Shown one piece after another: positions 6,360-14,679 of a stretch of DNA of 64,000 nucleotides. Below the pieces are notes generated by a model, which searched no databases, was not told the DNA's origin, and worked only from the letters and a program-made list of their open reading frames with translations. Each line of letters starts with the position of its first letter. Position 1 is the stretch's first letter. The position numbers and the translations under genes were made by a program. The DNA comes from a virus, in IMG/VR virus record IMGVR_UViG_3300032157_000001, positions 186,001-250,000 of that record; one strand, written 5' to 3'.

Positions 6360-6637
6360 TTTCTTCCTGTAAAACCTTTTTCTCCCATTTTCTTAAGGTA
6401 CTGATCGAAGGGAATCACAATGATTTCGATATAGTGATTCACCTTGGTTATTGGGAAACTTTTCATATTTCCACCCGCAGCCAACCAGCACTTGGTTGGT
6501 GCGTCAAATTTAATCAATTTGCCGTAGACGACATAATTCCCTTCTCTATTTTTTGAATAGAGAGTATCTCCCGTTTTCAGTTCATAACCCATTGATTCGT
6601 AATAGTCTATTTGAACTTTAGTTTTGAATGGATTCAT
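6356..6637 (-). CDS. Hypothetical protein upstream of RNA ligase
   Basis: A 93-residue, probably beta-rich protein (KTGDTLYSKNREGNYVVYGK in the first half) that ends in an ATGA-type overlap with the RNA ligase start. Translational coupling with the ligase is likely. No known domain is recognised. Confidence 0.65.
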   Translation of the reverse strand: MNPFKTKVQIDYYESMGYELKTGDTLYSKNREGNYVVYGKLIKFDAPTKCWLAAGGNMKSFPITKVNHYIEIIVIPFDQYLKKMGEKGFTGRK

Positions 6638-6658
6638 GATCTTCGTGGTTATGTTAAG

Positions 6659-6910
6659 TTATTGATCATCAAACATACTAAGCTGGCTTGATTGTTCAGC
6701 ATATAGTTTTTCAATATAAATTATTTCATTCAGCATTACTTCAACATCATTCTCCACATACATAAGCATGAATGGCAGTTTTGCAATCAATCCCTTTGGT
6801 GCATTCTTAATTAAGAATGCACGTCTTTTTTCGATCCGCCCAATCAAGGATATTTTTTCTTTCGTTAGCTTATCGTATTGTTTCTTAAGATCAACTCCGT
6901 ATTCTTTCAT
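6659..6910 (-). CDS. Small coiled-coil-like protein
   Basis: 83 residues from the ATG at 6910; a TTG start at 6919 is possible. It has a charged N-terminal helix (DLKKQYDKLTKEK), a hydrophobic middle and a C-terminal QLSMFDDQ, a peptide resembling clamp-binding tails of replication proteins, though this is only a resemblance. A promoter-like motif lies 21 nt upstream. Confidence 0.6.
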   Translation of the reverse strand: MKEYGVDLKKQYDKLTKEKISLIGRIEKRRAFLIKNAPKGLIAKLPFMLMYVENDVEVMLNEIIYIEKLYAEQSSQLSMFDDQ

Positions 6911-6931
6911 AAATAGCAATGACCATTTTTA

Positions 6932-6941
6932 TTATACGTTA
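6932..6941 (-). promoter_or_regulatory. Phage-type promoter (TAACGTATAA)
   Basis: CGTATAA core upstream of the 6659-6910 gene and the RNA ligase operon. Spacing to the ATG is 21 nt, longer than the usual 6-8. Confidence 0.55.
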
Positions 6942-6965
6942 ATAATAAGGAATTGTTTGATAAAA

Positions 6966-7000
6966 ACAAAAAAAAAGAGGTGATATTTCTACCACCTCTT
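6966..7000 (-). terminator. Intrinsic terminator after rIIB
   Basis: On the minus strand, AAGAGGTG and CACCTCTT form an 8-bp stem around a 10-nt loop, followed by at least eight Ts. It lies 25 nt past the rIIB stop. Confidence 0.85.
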
Positions 7001-7024
7001 CGAAACATATGAAAACAAGCGTCT

Positions 7025-8200
7025 TTAAATTTGTTCTGCGGCAAGGATAGTAGTAAGATCAACCAATCGTTTCTCAAGCATTTTCCTATAATCAATTTGA
7101 TCTGGCTTCTTGGTCGGCATCGTAATCTCAGCAGCACGAATGGCCTCCAATTCTTGCTCAATTTTATCCTTTTCAAAGTTGGCGTACTCCGTTTCAAAAT
7201 ACGGTTGGTTTAACACCTTGAACTTACCGGTCTTTAGTGATGAATGGCCATCTGCAAGCTCAAGGATTGCAAACGGATAGTATTCTGCAGTCCTTAACTT
7301 TGTGGTCTCCCTTGAGGGAATGTGAATCACGTGTGCGGGATTTATGAGAACCATCAATGCCGTGTCTGTTGGATTGTAGAAATTATTAACATAACTCGTT
7401 GAACCAACATGAAGTCCATTGGAAGAGCACTCAACCTCGTGAGGGTCTGCAAGTCTTTCCTTTTGAACGGCCTGACCCAAGATGATTCTTGTTGTACCGT
7501 TATACTTATCGGTGTATATAGTATCAGAAACACCACTAGCAACGGTAGCATAAAGTTCATCAAGATTACCTCTCTCAACAAACTCTTTATGTAGATGTTG
7601 ATCTCCGTTAGCTACGGCCATGTACTTGTCAGTTGTCGGATTGTGCATCACACAATAATTCTTCGGCGATTTCTTCCAGCCCTTAAACTTCTCGTAATGT
7701 TCAATCACGAAGTTAATCAAGTTCTGATCGGTGATACCGGTCTTGAATGTTTTTACGACCTTGTATGCAATGAAGTATCCGTTGTCTGTGATTGCAAAAT
7801 CATACTGAGTCAAGAACTTGAAAAGGTCTTCGCGAACTTGCTTATCCGGATTAAGCATAAGCAATTTCCAGAAGTTAACAATTGCAGTGACCGGGAAATC
7901 CTTCTCAAGATATTCGTTAATGGTCTCAACCAAAATTTCAGGTACTGGATGGGAGAAACCTTGTAGGTAAAATCTACCCGTGTTGTCGGTCTCAAGGACA
8001 CCATTTACAAGTACCCTATGAACATGATTCAGAGCCATCATCATGACATCATACTCTTTCTTTCCACCCTTCTTTGCGTCCAGAACGATTCTGAAAAACT
8101 TATCAGCCTCTTCATTAGACTCACACTTCTTTTGGTATACATTTCCATCGATCAAAAGATTGATGACTTTACCAATTTTATTCGCCACAATTGTTGTCAT
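7025..8200 (-). CDS. rIIB: rIIB-like protein
   Basis: A 391-residue homologue of T4 rIIB. Diagnostic features are the region with LLMLNPDKQVREDLFKFL, then YDFAITDNGYFIAYKVV near residues 127-143, and the later ECSSNGLHVGS segment. In T4, RIIA and RIIB form a membrane-associated complex needed for growth on lambda lysogens that express Rex; the biochemical role is unresolved. It follows rIIA on the same strand with its own host-type promoter overlapping the rIIA 3' end, and is closed by a strong terminator. Confidence 0.9.
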   Translation of the reverse strand: MTTIVANKIGKVINLLIDGNVYQKKCESNEEADKFFRIVLDAKKGGKKEYDVMMMALNHVHRVLVNGVLETDNTGRFYLQGFSHPVPEILVETINEYLEKDFPVTAIVNFWKLLMLNPDKQVREDLFKFLTQYDFAITDNGYFIAYKVVKTFKTGITDQNLINFVIEHYEKFKGWKKSPKNYCVMHNPTTDKYMAVANGDQHLHKEFVERGNLDELYATVASGVSDTIYTDKYNGTTRIILGQAVQKERLADPHEVECSSNGLHVGSTSYVNNFYNPTDTALMVLINPAHVIHIPSRETTKLRTAEYYPFAILELADGHSSLKTGKFKVLNQPYFETEYANFEKDKIEQELEAIRAAEITMPTKKPDQIDYRKMLEKRLVDLTTILAAEQI

Positions 8201-8223
8201 GTTACTGAAATTTAATGCCGGTA

Positions 8224-8251
8224 CAAATATAAGTTATTTTACGTAAACCAA
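8224..8251 (-). promoter_or_regulatory. Host-type promoter for rIIB (TTG-N17-TATATTTG)
   Basis: On the minus strand a TTG (8249-8251) precedes TATATTTG (8224-8231) by 17 nt, matching the Bacteroidetes TTG/TAnnTTTG pattern with a slightly short spacer. It lies 23 nt upstream of the rIIB ATG. Confidence 0.5.
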
Positions 8252-10480
8252 GTCGATAAGCTTCATCAAATCCTTGTTTTTTGTCGCATCTTCCCAATGT
8301 GGGATATTCACGTACTTGATCATGTTGTTCTTTTCCATCTGAGACTCGATGTAGGTGAACTGCTTTTCAAATCCAACCTGAACCTTCTTTGTGTCGATCT
8401 TCATCTTGTCAAAATCCAAGTTAGACAAATATGAATGTTCGCTTTTTGAGGCCGCATTGTATCTCTTCTTAAGAGCATCAGTGTAAAGTTTCAATTTGCT
8501 GTCCGCAGCCGTAATTGCTTTATTGAAAAACAGGGTGTTCAATTTGTTGTATCGTGACACGAAGGCTCTATCCTCCAAAACAGACATGACTTTATCTCTC
8601 TTCTTCATTACGAATTTTCCATACACATCACCATATGGAACAGCATTTTTTAAGTGCTTCATGAGAGGCAGTGCCGTTTTGTTAACTATGATTGCTTGGA
8701 TTGTTGTTGTGAATCCATGAAAATCAGTCTTGTCGTTTTTCTTCACCATGCCCAAACCATTGAGAGTGTCAAGATTTTCTTTCATCATCCTTTCGTCTTC
8801 GCGAAGACCATAAATGAAAGTTCCTTTGAAACTCATTAATTCTCGGAAGGTTGTTTGTTTACGTTTTGGATGATAATTACTTTTCACTACGGAAACGTAC
8901 ATTTTCCGATCAAGCATCTCTTTTCCAAATTCATTATTGCGAAGCACTTTGAAATCTGCAGGAACTTGGATTTTTTCATAAACCAGCGACCTACTCCGAA
9001 TCAAATCCAATCCTTCCTCTATGAGTTGGCGAATTTGTTTGACTGTGTGCTTCGTTGGTTTGTTTACATAACTAACTGTGGCATTTTTGATTGCTGTGAG
9101 TTCAGCATAAGTATCTTGACCGACCTTAACAATCATCTCTGCATTGTTGTTCTTGAGAATCAATTCCTCAAGGTTTTGAAAAAAATCTGCATCAATAAAT
9201 TCGCTGCTCGAAACAAAGTAATAATTCTCGTGCTGTTGCTTCAACCAGCTTTGTGTGCGTCTAACCTTGCGAGTCGTATTCTCAATGAAATAGAGATTCG
9301 ACCAGTCACCCATTGAATCCAAATCCTCGTCCCAAACCTTTTCTTTTTTGGATTTCTTACCCATTCTTTTTACATCAACAAGTAAATCAGTTAATGTCTC
9401 AGTTGATGGAATTCTGATGTCTGCAAGTTTTGGATAAATTAAATCATCCGGCTTGACAACTCCGCGAAGTTGAAGTGTTAATCCTTTATCTTTATCGATC
9501 ACTAATTGACCGAAATTCTTTTTTACTTCGTAATAATCTGCCAGCGATGCGATGTTTTTATACTGCTTGAGCATCATCGTCTTTAACTCTTCCTTAACAA
9601 CCTCAAGCTTTTTCTTGATAGCTTTTATGGTCTTATCGGTGTACTGGATAGTCTCGCGAGATGGCGTTACCTCAATGTCGCCAATATTGAATTTGAGTGC
9701 TACGGGTACATCAAAGTCCTGTTCATTCAAACCCAATGCAGAAAAGTCCAAAGGATAAGCAACTCGACCTAAGCAAATATGCATTCTTGACGAATAGTCC
9801 TCACCGCGATAGATGAAATCTTTTCCTTGGTAGATTGTATATGTGTTGGTCAGATAACTTGTGAATCCACCATATATGATGTTTTCGAAATAGTATAACT
9901 GACGATACATTTCATACTCAAACTTCGAATAGTCAATGGTGTTTATTGGCACCTTCACGGTTGTACCGTTGTGTTCTTTCGTTGATGTCTCAGACATCAG
10001 GTCATACAATGGCGACTCTTCGCCCTTGTAGATGCACCAAACATATTTTTTACCATCAAAATTTGTAATCAAATAGAAAGACTCGCTGTAGGCTAATGGT
10101 GTTTTACCACCAATACCATAACCACCAATTTGATTTGGATCGTCTCTTTTGGTTGAGTTGAAGTATTCTGCAAATATTGTGGTGACACGTTCATATGACA
10201 TGCCAATACCAACGTCCTTGAAATTTATGTAGTGCTGGTTGTTCTCTTTAGTGAGAGTTAATTCAACTGGTGCATCAACTCCGGCTTCTTGGTGTGAGTC
10301 AAAACAGTTTGAAGTAATCTCTCTGACAATAGACCCTATTGGATTTGAATAGAGACTTTTTGTGAAGATGGAAAAAACCATCTTTTGGGCATCTTTTGCA
10401 AATTTAAAATTACCGGTTTCTTTTATACCTTCTGTGGACTCCACCTTATCGGGAGAGAAGGTTGCTACGTTAAGTTTCAT
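8234..10480 (-). CDS. rIIA: rIIA-like GHKL ATPase
   Basis: A 748-residue homologue of T4 rIIA. The N-terminus is a GHKL ATPase fold. The N box is REITSNCFDSHQ around residues 53-64 (E54, N58, D61), the G1 box is DVGIGM at 89-94, and the G2/lid loop is GGYGIGGKTPLA at 119-130, leading into YSESFYLITNF. The length matches T4 rIIA. Together with rIIB it is a classic exclusion-related pair. A TTACGTATAA promoter lies 26 nt upstream. The opposite-strand ORFs within it are shadows. Confidence 0.92.
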   Translation of the reverse strand: MKLNVATFSPDKVESTEGIKETGNFKFAKDAQKMVFSIFTKSLYSNPIGSIVREITSNCFDSHQEAGVDAPVELTLTKENNQHYINFKDVGIGMSYERVTTIFAEYFNSTKRDDPNQIGGYGIGGKTPLAYSESFYLITNFDGKKYVWCIYKGEESPLYDLMSETSTKEHNGTTVKVPINTIDYSKFEYEMYRQLYYFENIIYGGFTSYLTNTYTIYQGKDFIYRGEDYSSRMHICLGRVAYPLDFSALGLNEQDFDVPVALKFNIGDIEVTPSRETIQYTDKTIKAIKKKLEVVKEELKTMMLKQYKNIASLADYYEVKKNFGQLVIDKDKGLTLQLRGVVKPDDLIYPKLADIRIPSTETLTDLLVDVKRMGKKSKKEKVWDEDLDSMGDWSNLYFIENTTRKVRRTQSWLKQQHENYYFVSSSEFIDADFFQNLEELILKNNNAEMIVKVGQDTYAELTAIKNATVSYVNKPTKHTVKQIRQLIEEGLDLIRSRSLVYEKIQVPADFKVLRNNEFGKEMLDRKMYVSVVKSNYHPKRKQTTFRELMSFKGTFIYGLREDERMMKENLDTLNGLGMVKKNDKTDFHGFTTTIQAIIVNKTALPLMKHLKNAVPYGDVYGKFVMKKRDKVMSVLEDRAFVSRYNKLNTLFFNKAITAADSKLKLYTDALKKRYNAASKSEHSYLSNLDFDKMKIDTKKVQVGFEKQFTYIESQMEKNNMIKYVNIPHWEDATKNKDLMKLIDLVYVK

Positions 10481-10506
10481 GAATGCTTTAATTATGTTTC
10501 AAGCTC

Positions 10507-10516
10507 TTATACGTAA
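10507..10516 (-). promoter_or_regulatory. Phage-type promoter (perfect TTACGTATAA) for rIIA
   Basis: Perfect consensus on the minus strand, 26 nt before the rIIA ATG, so this transcript would carry a short 5' leader. Confidence 0.65.
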
Positions 10517-10523
10517 AATCTGA

Positions 10524-10970
10524 CTAATTTGTTGTTGAAAAACAAAATTTATGGCTCTGATACGTGATACATTTTATTTGATAATAGGCACGACCAAGCA
10601 TTGTCAATCTCTCACGGTCTTTCACGTCAATGCGTAACGAACCACCAGCCACATGATCACTACTAATCACCAATGTTTTATTTTTCTCGACCGAATTAGC
10701 GTGGATGAGTATTCCTTCTTTTGGGTCAAACGTTTGTTTTGTTATTGCATAAATCGAACCCTCATGCACGACATGGTCGTCATCAATAATGAACACACCT
10801 TTCTGTACACTACATGTGTCTATCTGAATTTTTTTCGGATCAATTTCTTTTGCTGTGCCGCAGACTCTTTCGTAGTCAATTTCAATCATAGGAAGAGCAT
10901 TATAAATTTCCGTCTGTGCATTACACAAGACGGAAATTAAAATCGCAGCACACGTGAATAATGTTTTCAT
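10524..10970 (-). CDS. Exported hypothetical protein
   Basis: 148 residues with a Sec signal peptide: basic MK start, hydrophobic LFTCAAILISVLC, probable cleavage in CNAQ-TE. The mature part has several Cys (VCG, DTCSVQK, KCITY, KFCFS) that could form disulfides in the periplasm. It starts one base after the stop of the 10972 gene. A phage protein sent to the periplasm next to rIIA might modify the envelope, but that is inference. Confidence 0.7.
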   Translation of the reverse strand: MKTLFTCAAILISVLCNAQTEIYNALPMIEIDYERVCGTAKEIDPKKIQIDTCSVQKGVFIIDDDHVVHEGSIYAITKQTFDPKEGILIHANSVEKNKTLVISSDHVAGGSLRIDVKDRERLTMLGRAYYQIKCITYQSHKFCFSTTN

Positions 10971-10971
10971 C

Positions 10972-11511
10972 TTATTTAATCAACGCTATTTCGTTTTTGA
11001 TCTTTTTCAATTGATCTTCAAGAACTTTTTTCTTTTCGGCCAGTGATGCTTTGATGAGTGTCTTCTCGTCAAATTTCACTGCTTCTTTACGACCATTCAA
11101 AACTTGTGGTTCAATTTCGTTGAAAATGGAAATTGTAATTTCTTCGTTGAATTCACTCGTCATCACCGCGCCATAGTCATATAGTTTCCACTTAAGTCTG
11201 ATTTTAGTTAACACCGAATTGTTTGGCGTAACATCAACCGCTGCAACCACCTTAGTCTTCCTGTAGTTGATTTTCGCTGCCGTTGTTGTTGGAAGTATTT
11301 CGAACCCCACAAGATTGAAATATGCGGTTTGTCCCTTATCGTTGGTTCTAGTATACCAACGTTTTAATCCTGCGGTTACGAGACCGGTCATTACCTGCTT
11401 TAGGTGTTGCAATGCATACTCTGGCGTTTGCTTCAGCTTAGTTAGAACTGCTCTGCGCTCTTTGTCAAGAGCACCAAGTTGCTTGGATAGGGCTTCATAA
11501 GATGTTTTCAT
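10972..11511 (-). CDS. Hypothetical protein with terminal coiled coils
   Basis: A 179-residue soluble protein with charged helical segments at the N-terminus (LSKQLGALDKERRAVLTKLK) and C-terminus, around a beta-rich core (residues 60-125). It is the first gene of the operon leading into the exported protein, with a promoter motif 21 nt upstream. No family recognised. Confidence 0.7.
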   Translation of the reverse strand: MKTSYEALSKQLGALDKERRAVLTKLKQTPEYALQHLKQVMTGLVTAGLKRWYTRTNDKGQTAYFNLVGFEILPTTTAAKINYRKTKVVAAVDVTPNNSVLTKIRLKWKLYDYGAVMTSEFNEEITISIFNEIEPQVLNGRKEAVKFDEKTLIKASLAEKKKVLEDQLKKIKNEIALIK

Positions 11512-11532
11512 CGTATTTGTGTTATAATTCGC

Positions 11533-11542
11533 TTATACGTTA
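11533..11542 (-). promoter_or_regulatory. Phage-type promoter (TAACGTATAA)
   Basis: CGTATAA core 21 nt before the ATG at 11511. Confidence 0.55.
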
Positions 11543-11618
11543 GTTTTTTATAAAAAGTTTAACCAACTTTGTAAATTCACCCAAAGATAGAAATTCTGGC
11601 GGTAAAAACAAACACATT

Positions 11619-12086
11619 ATGGAATATCGTGGATTAAGAGCAACAAAGGAACAATTGAAGCGAATGCAATCGACAAAATCCATTACAGACGTAATGAAGA
11701 ATCACTATAAGAGAAAGTGGGGGTTTAGTGTGCTTGACGAATACTATGTTCATTACAAGTATGTCCGAACGGAAGACCTAATTGTAATGCTTCAACGGTT
11801 AACCATCTTTAACGGATTCATGGGTTATTTGGATTTTCCATCAACAGAATCTTTGGAGCGATTGTCTTATCTCAACATAGTGGAAGATTACGCAAACATC
11901 AAAGTGACTGAAAAAGAATTTTCAACCATTAAAGAAATGGTGAGAAATAAAAACTTTGTAGAAAAAAGGGATCACTTCATAAAACAGTTGAAATTAGAAT
12001 TAGCCACCAGAGAACATGTTCCTAATAAAGAAGATAAAAAAATTATTCGCAAACTTAAGGCTCAGGGTCGGTATATCATCGACTAG
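11619..12086 (+). CDS. Hypothetical protein
   Basis: A 155-residue soluble, basic, probably helical protein, first gene of the plus-strand run. It ends in TAG, 58 nt before the likely bestrophin start. The C-terminal half is Lys-rich. No known domain; upstream I find no match to either promoter type. Confidence 0.65.
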   Translation: MEYRGLRATKEQLKRMQSTKSITDVMKNHYKRKWGFSVLDEYYVHYKYVRTEDLIVMLQRLTIFNGFMGYLDFPSTESLERLSYLNIVEDYANIKVTEKEFSTIKEMVRNKNFVEKRDHFIKQLKLELATREHVPNKEDKKIIRKLKAQGRYIID

Positions 12087-12144
12087 ACAATACCGATTTG
12101 CGACTAATCTAACATTCAAACCGCTTAGGAAAAAGTGGTGGATA

Positions 12145-12888
12145 ATGCTATTCTATAGACCTCACATCTACCTGACAAGTCTACTGATCAATGCATCAAC
12201 AATGGGGTTGGTCGTTGCATTAATCTATACGATTTTCAATTATCACACGAAGACAGATCATGCAACAATACCTGTTGCATTCCATAACGTAATTGGTGTT
12301 GTATTGGGTTTGTTGCTTGTCTTTAGAACAAACACGGCATATGATCGATGGTGGAAAGCTCGTGAATTGTTTGGAGACTTCGAAGCCAAATTCGTACATC
12401 TTATTGGCAAAATTAAAAACCATGAAACCCACAAAAGACTTGTTAAGAGTCTCTTACTTGAAGCCACCGATCACACTGAAATGTGTTTGGTAAGCCGAAC
12501 GACAACGAATGTTCATAAAAAATTCTATTCGGTGATCTATCGTCTTCAACAATTGAACAAAGACGACCAATATAAAATTGATAATCTTTGTGGGGAAATA
12601 CTTATGACATTCACCTCTCTTGAAAGAATTCGAGATACACCTATACCAACGTCATACTCATTGCATATAAAAGTATCCATTTATCTTTATTTTTTAACGA
12701 TGCCGTTTGGATTATTGTATGAAATGAAGTACTGGTCGATACCACTAACGATGATCCTTTACTATATTGTTGCCGGAATAGAAATAATTTCAAACGAGAT
12801 TGAAAATCCATTTCACGGTGACCCGAACGATTTACCCGTTCGCGCATATCTTGATAGACTACGAAATGAAATCAACGAAGAATTATGA
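12145..12888 (+). CDS. Bestrophin-family (UPF0187) membrane channel
   Basis: A 247-residue protein from the ATG at 12145 (MLFYRPHIYL); the frame is open from 12016 but an earlier start would overlap the preceding gene. Two hydrophobic segments near the N-terminus and two near residues 175-205 surround the family hallmark LLLVFRTNTAYDRWWKAR-ELFG. The C-terminal IENPFHGDPNDLPV matches the usual calcium-clasp-like region. Bacterial bestrophins are pentameric inner-membrane ion channels. A phage copy is unusual and could alter membrane ion flux during infection. Its stop overlaps the next start. Confidence 0.85.
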   Translation: MLFYRPHIYLTSLLINASTMGLVVALIYTIFNYHTKTDHATIPVAFHNVIGVVLGLLLVFRTNTAYDRWWKARELFGDFEAKFVHLIGKIKNHETHKRLVKSLLLEATDHTEMCLVSRTTTNVHKKFYSVIYRLQQLNKDDQYKIDNLCGEILMTFTSLERIRDTPIPTSYSLHIKVSIYLYFLTMPFGLLYEMKYWSIPLTMILYYIVAGIEIISNEIENPFHGDPNDLPVRAYLDRLRNEINEEL

Positions 12889-13340
12889 GACCATTTAATC
12901 ATTACGAGTTACGAATTGGAAATTGGGTTATGAATTCACACGGGACACTCATGCAAATGACCTTGGATGAATTTCAATTCATGTACGATGAGTCCGACCC
13001 CGCACATCATCCTAAACCAGTACCACTTACCACTGATTGGTTGTTGGATTTTGATTGGCCGTGTGATCGCAAGGCATCTAAAAAAACCGACACTGACGGA
13101 CTCTGGATTAAGAATGGCATAACCATCTATCAGGGTGGTTGGGATCAAGACCAATTCAACTACGCTACATATGTGAGAGGTGATGGTGAATTCAAGGGAG
13201 GATTCAGTATCCAATTTGTTCATCAATTACAGAATTTGTACACTGCACTCTCCGGTCAAGAGTTGGTTCGTTGCATTCATGCCAAGCAATGGTTTCAACA
13301 CACATCAGTTGAAAAAGAGACTGAAGAAGATGAAGATTAA
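12885..13340 (+). CDS. Bacteroidetes-phage RIGN-motif protein
   Basis: 151 residues with an N-terminal ELRIGNWVMNSHG, a short beta motif I associate with a common Bacteroidetes prophage/phage protein of unknown role. Acidic C-terminus (EKETEEDED). Coupled by ATGA to the bestrophin gene. Confidence 0.7.
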   Translation: MRPFNHYELRIGNWVMNSHGTLMQMTLDEFQFMYDESDPAHHPKPVPLTTDWLLDFDWPCDRKASKKTDTDGLWIKNGITIYQGGWDQDQFNYATYVRGDGEFKGGFSIQFVHQLQNLYTALSGQELVRCIHAKQWFQHTSVEKETEEDED

Positions 13341-13803
13341 TGTTCCTCGTAAAATATCCGCTAATTTCGCACAGCGCATTATGCGCACTATTGATCCCAT
13401 ACTTGGATCAAGCAAATTGGTCAAAAGAAATGTTTGGATAGATAACTATCCGTTTGAAGTGAGGGAGGGAATGATGGTCTCCAATGTAGATTGGAGATAT
13501 GTTGAAATCGTTCCTTATGAGGAAACAAGTAAACCAGCAATCTATCGAGATCAAGTTTTTCAGATTTGTGTAATTGATTGGGACAATGATTGTGTCCTAA
13601 AGGATGACTTTAATGGTGTTCAGATAATACATGATGTGGTCACGGGTGATGAGGAATATGACACAAGGATGATTGAAGAGTTTCCGGAACATCCTCTCAG
13701 GAACCTTTATCAGTTAAAATATCATAGCACAATTCTCTCTGGAAAAACTTTAGATTTACAACTAATACTCGATTTGCAATATCGAAAAAAACGCTATATT
13801 TGA
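13330..13803 (+). CDS. Hypothetical protein
   Basis: 157 residues using the ATG at 13330, which overlaps the preceding gene by 11 nt; a longer in-frame extension back to 13180 is less likely. It has a basic N-terminus (KINVPRKISANFAQRIMR) and a Trp/Tyr-containing beta-rich middle. No recognised family. Confidence 0.65.
   Translation: MKINVPRKISANFAQRIMRTIDPILGSSKLVKRNVWIDNYPFEVREGMMVSNVDWRYVEIVPYEETSKPAIYRDQVFQICVIDWDNDCVLKDDFNGVQIIHDVVTGDEEYDTRMIEEFPEHPLRNLYQLKYHSTILSGKTLDLQLILDLQYRKKRYI
13774..13802 (+). promoter_or_regulatory. Host-type promoter (TTG-N18-TATATTTG)
   Basis: TTG at 13774-13776 and TATATTTG at 13795-13802 fit the Bacteroidetes -33/-7 pattern. The next ATG (13820) is 18 nt downstream. 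Confidence 0.55.
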
Positions 13804-13819
13804 TACACAAAACAGACTT

Positions 13820-14410
13820 ATGGGAAAAATAATATCTTACGAAACGGCAGTTCTTGCCAAAAAATTTGGCTACGATGAGTATACATCGGCAAAATATAAT
13901 GCAGACAGACAGTATGTCTTTCACACCAACGGAAATAACATCCCCGCACCAACACAAGACCAACTTCAAACATGGTTGGAGACAAGGGGTCTATATGTTT
14001 CAATAGCACCAGAATTCTATGCAGACGGTATCAATTGGAATTGGCAAGTCCTTTGGTATCTTCCCAAAAATACGTGGGAATGGGAGGAATATGAGGATGA
14101 AGGAAAAATCATAAAGCATGCAAGAAACATCGTCACGGGCACCGGTTACTATGGTGACAATGGAGAGTACCCAACAAGACATCTAGCGATGGAAGCAGCC
14201 CTTCAAATGGCGTTGAATAAAACAGACCTGATGTTCAGACATAATTCCGTCGATAAGCTTGCAAAACTATACAACATGGACATGAATGGTATGCTATCCA
14301 AACTCAGAACCTTTTCTGACGAATTGGGCGATTGGAGTTTCAGGGATTTGACTGAACAACAATTGGCAACCATCGTGAGTAAGCTAGGCCCACCACCATC
14401 ACAGGAATAA
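13820..14410 (+). CDS. Conserved Bacteroidetes-phage hypothetical protein
   Basis: 196 residues. PTQDQLQTWLETRGLYVSI (about 44-62) and the later HLAMEAALQMALNKT resemble a protein repeatedly found in Bacteroidetes phages: a helix-strand unit in which a short (L)Q-x-W-L-x-x-x-x-x-I-x-V segment precedes a helical tail. A paralogue-like segment occurs in the 24816-25286 product. Function unknown. Confidence 0.75.
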   Translation: MGKIISYETAVLAKKFGYDEYTSAKYNADRQYVFHTNGNNIPAPTQDQLQTWLETRGLYVSIAPEFYADGINWNWQVLWYLPKNTWEWEEYEDEGKIIKHARNIVTGTGYYGDNGEYPTRHLAMEAALQMALNKTDLMFRHNSVDKLAKLYNMDMNGMLSKLRTFSDELGDWSFRDLTEQQLATIVSKLGPPPSQE

Positions 14411-14412
14411 CT

Positions 14413-14679
14413 ATGGCTGAACAAACACAGAACAAACCTTCAAAGGCATGGAGGCTTGAAAGTATTAAAGTCGAATATCAAAAATATGGCGACAAAAAAG
14501 GAAAGTATGTCGGAACCATTAAGTTTGAAAACGAAGAATCGGAAAGCTTTGTCTTCAACATCAAACCAGACATGGCTGAAAAATATTTGAAGGTTCTGTC
14601 TGGTGACCTTGTTCGTAACGTCTGTGATCTAACCAGAGATTTAGTTTATACCCTTCCAATCGATAAGAATAATGGCTGA
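14413..14679 (+). CDS. Small hypothetical protein upstream of helicase
   Basis: An 88-residue Lys-rich, beta-leaning protein (starts MAEQTQNKPSKAWRLESIK). It overlaps the helicase start by 8 nt, so it is probably co-translated. Could be a helicase accessory factor; this is inferred from position only. Confidence 0.7.
   Translation: MAEQTQNKPSKAWRLESIKVEYQKYGDKKGKYVGTIKFENEESESFVFNIKPDMAEKYLKVLSGDLVRNVCDLTRDLVYTLPIDKNNG

Noticed and set aside
8496-9758. Plus-strand ORFs inside rIIA
   Set aside because: They are shadows of the strongly supported rIIA frame and show no motifs or operon junctions.
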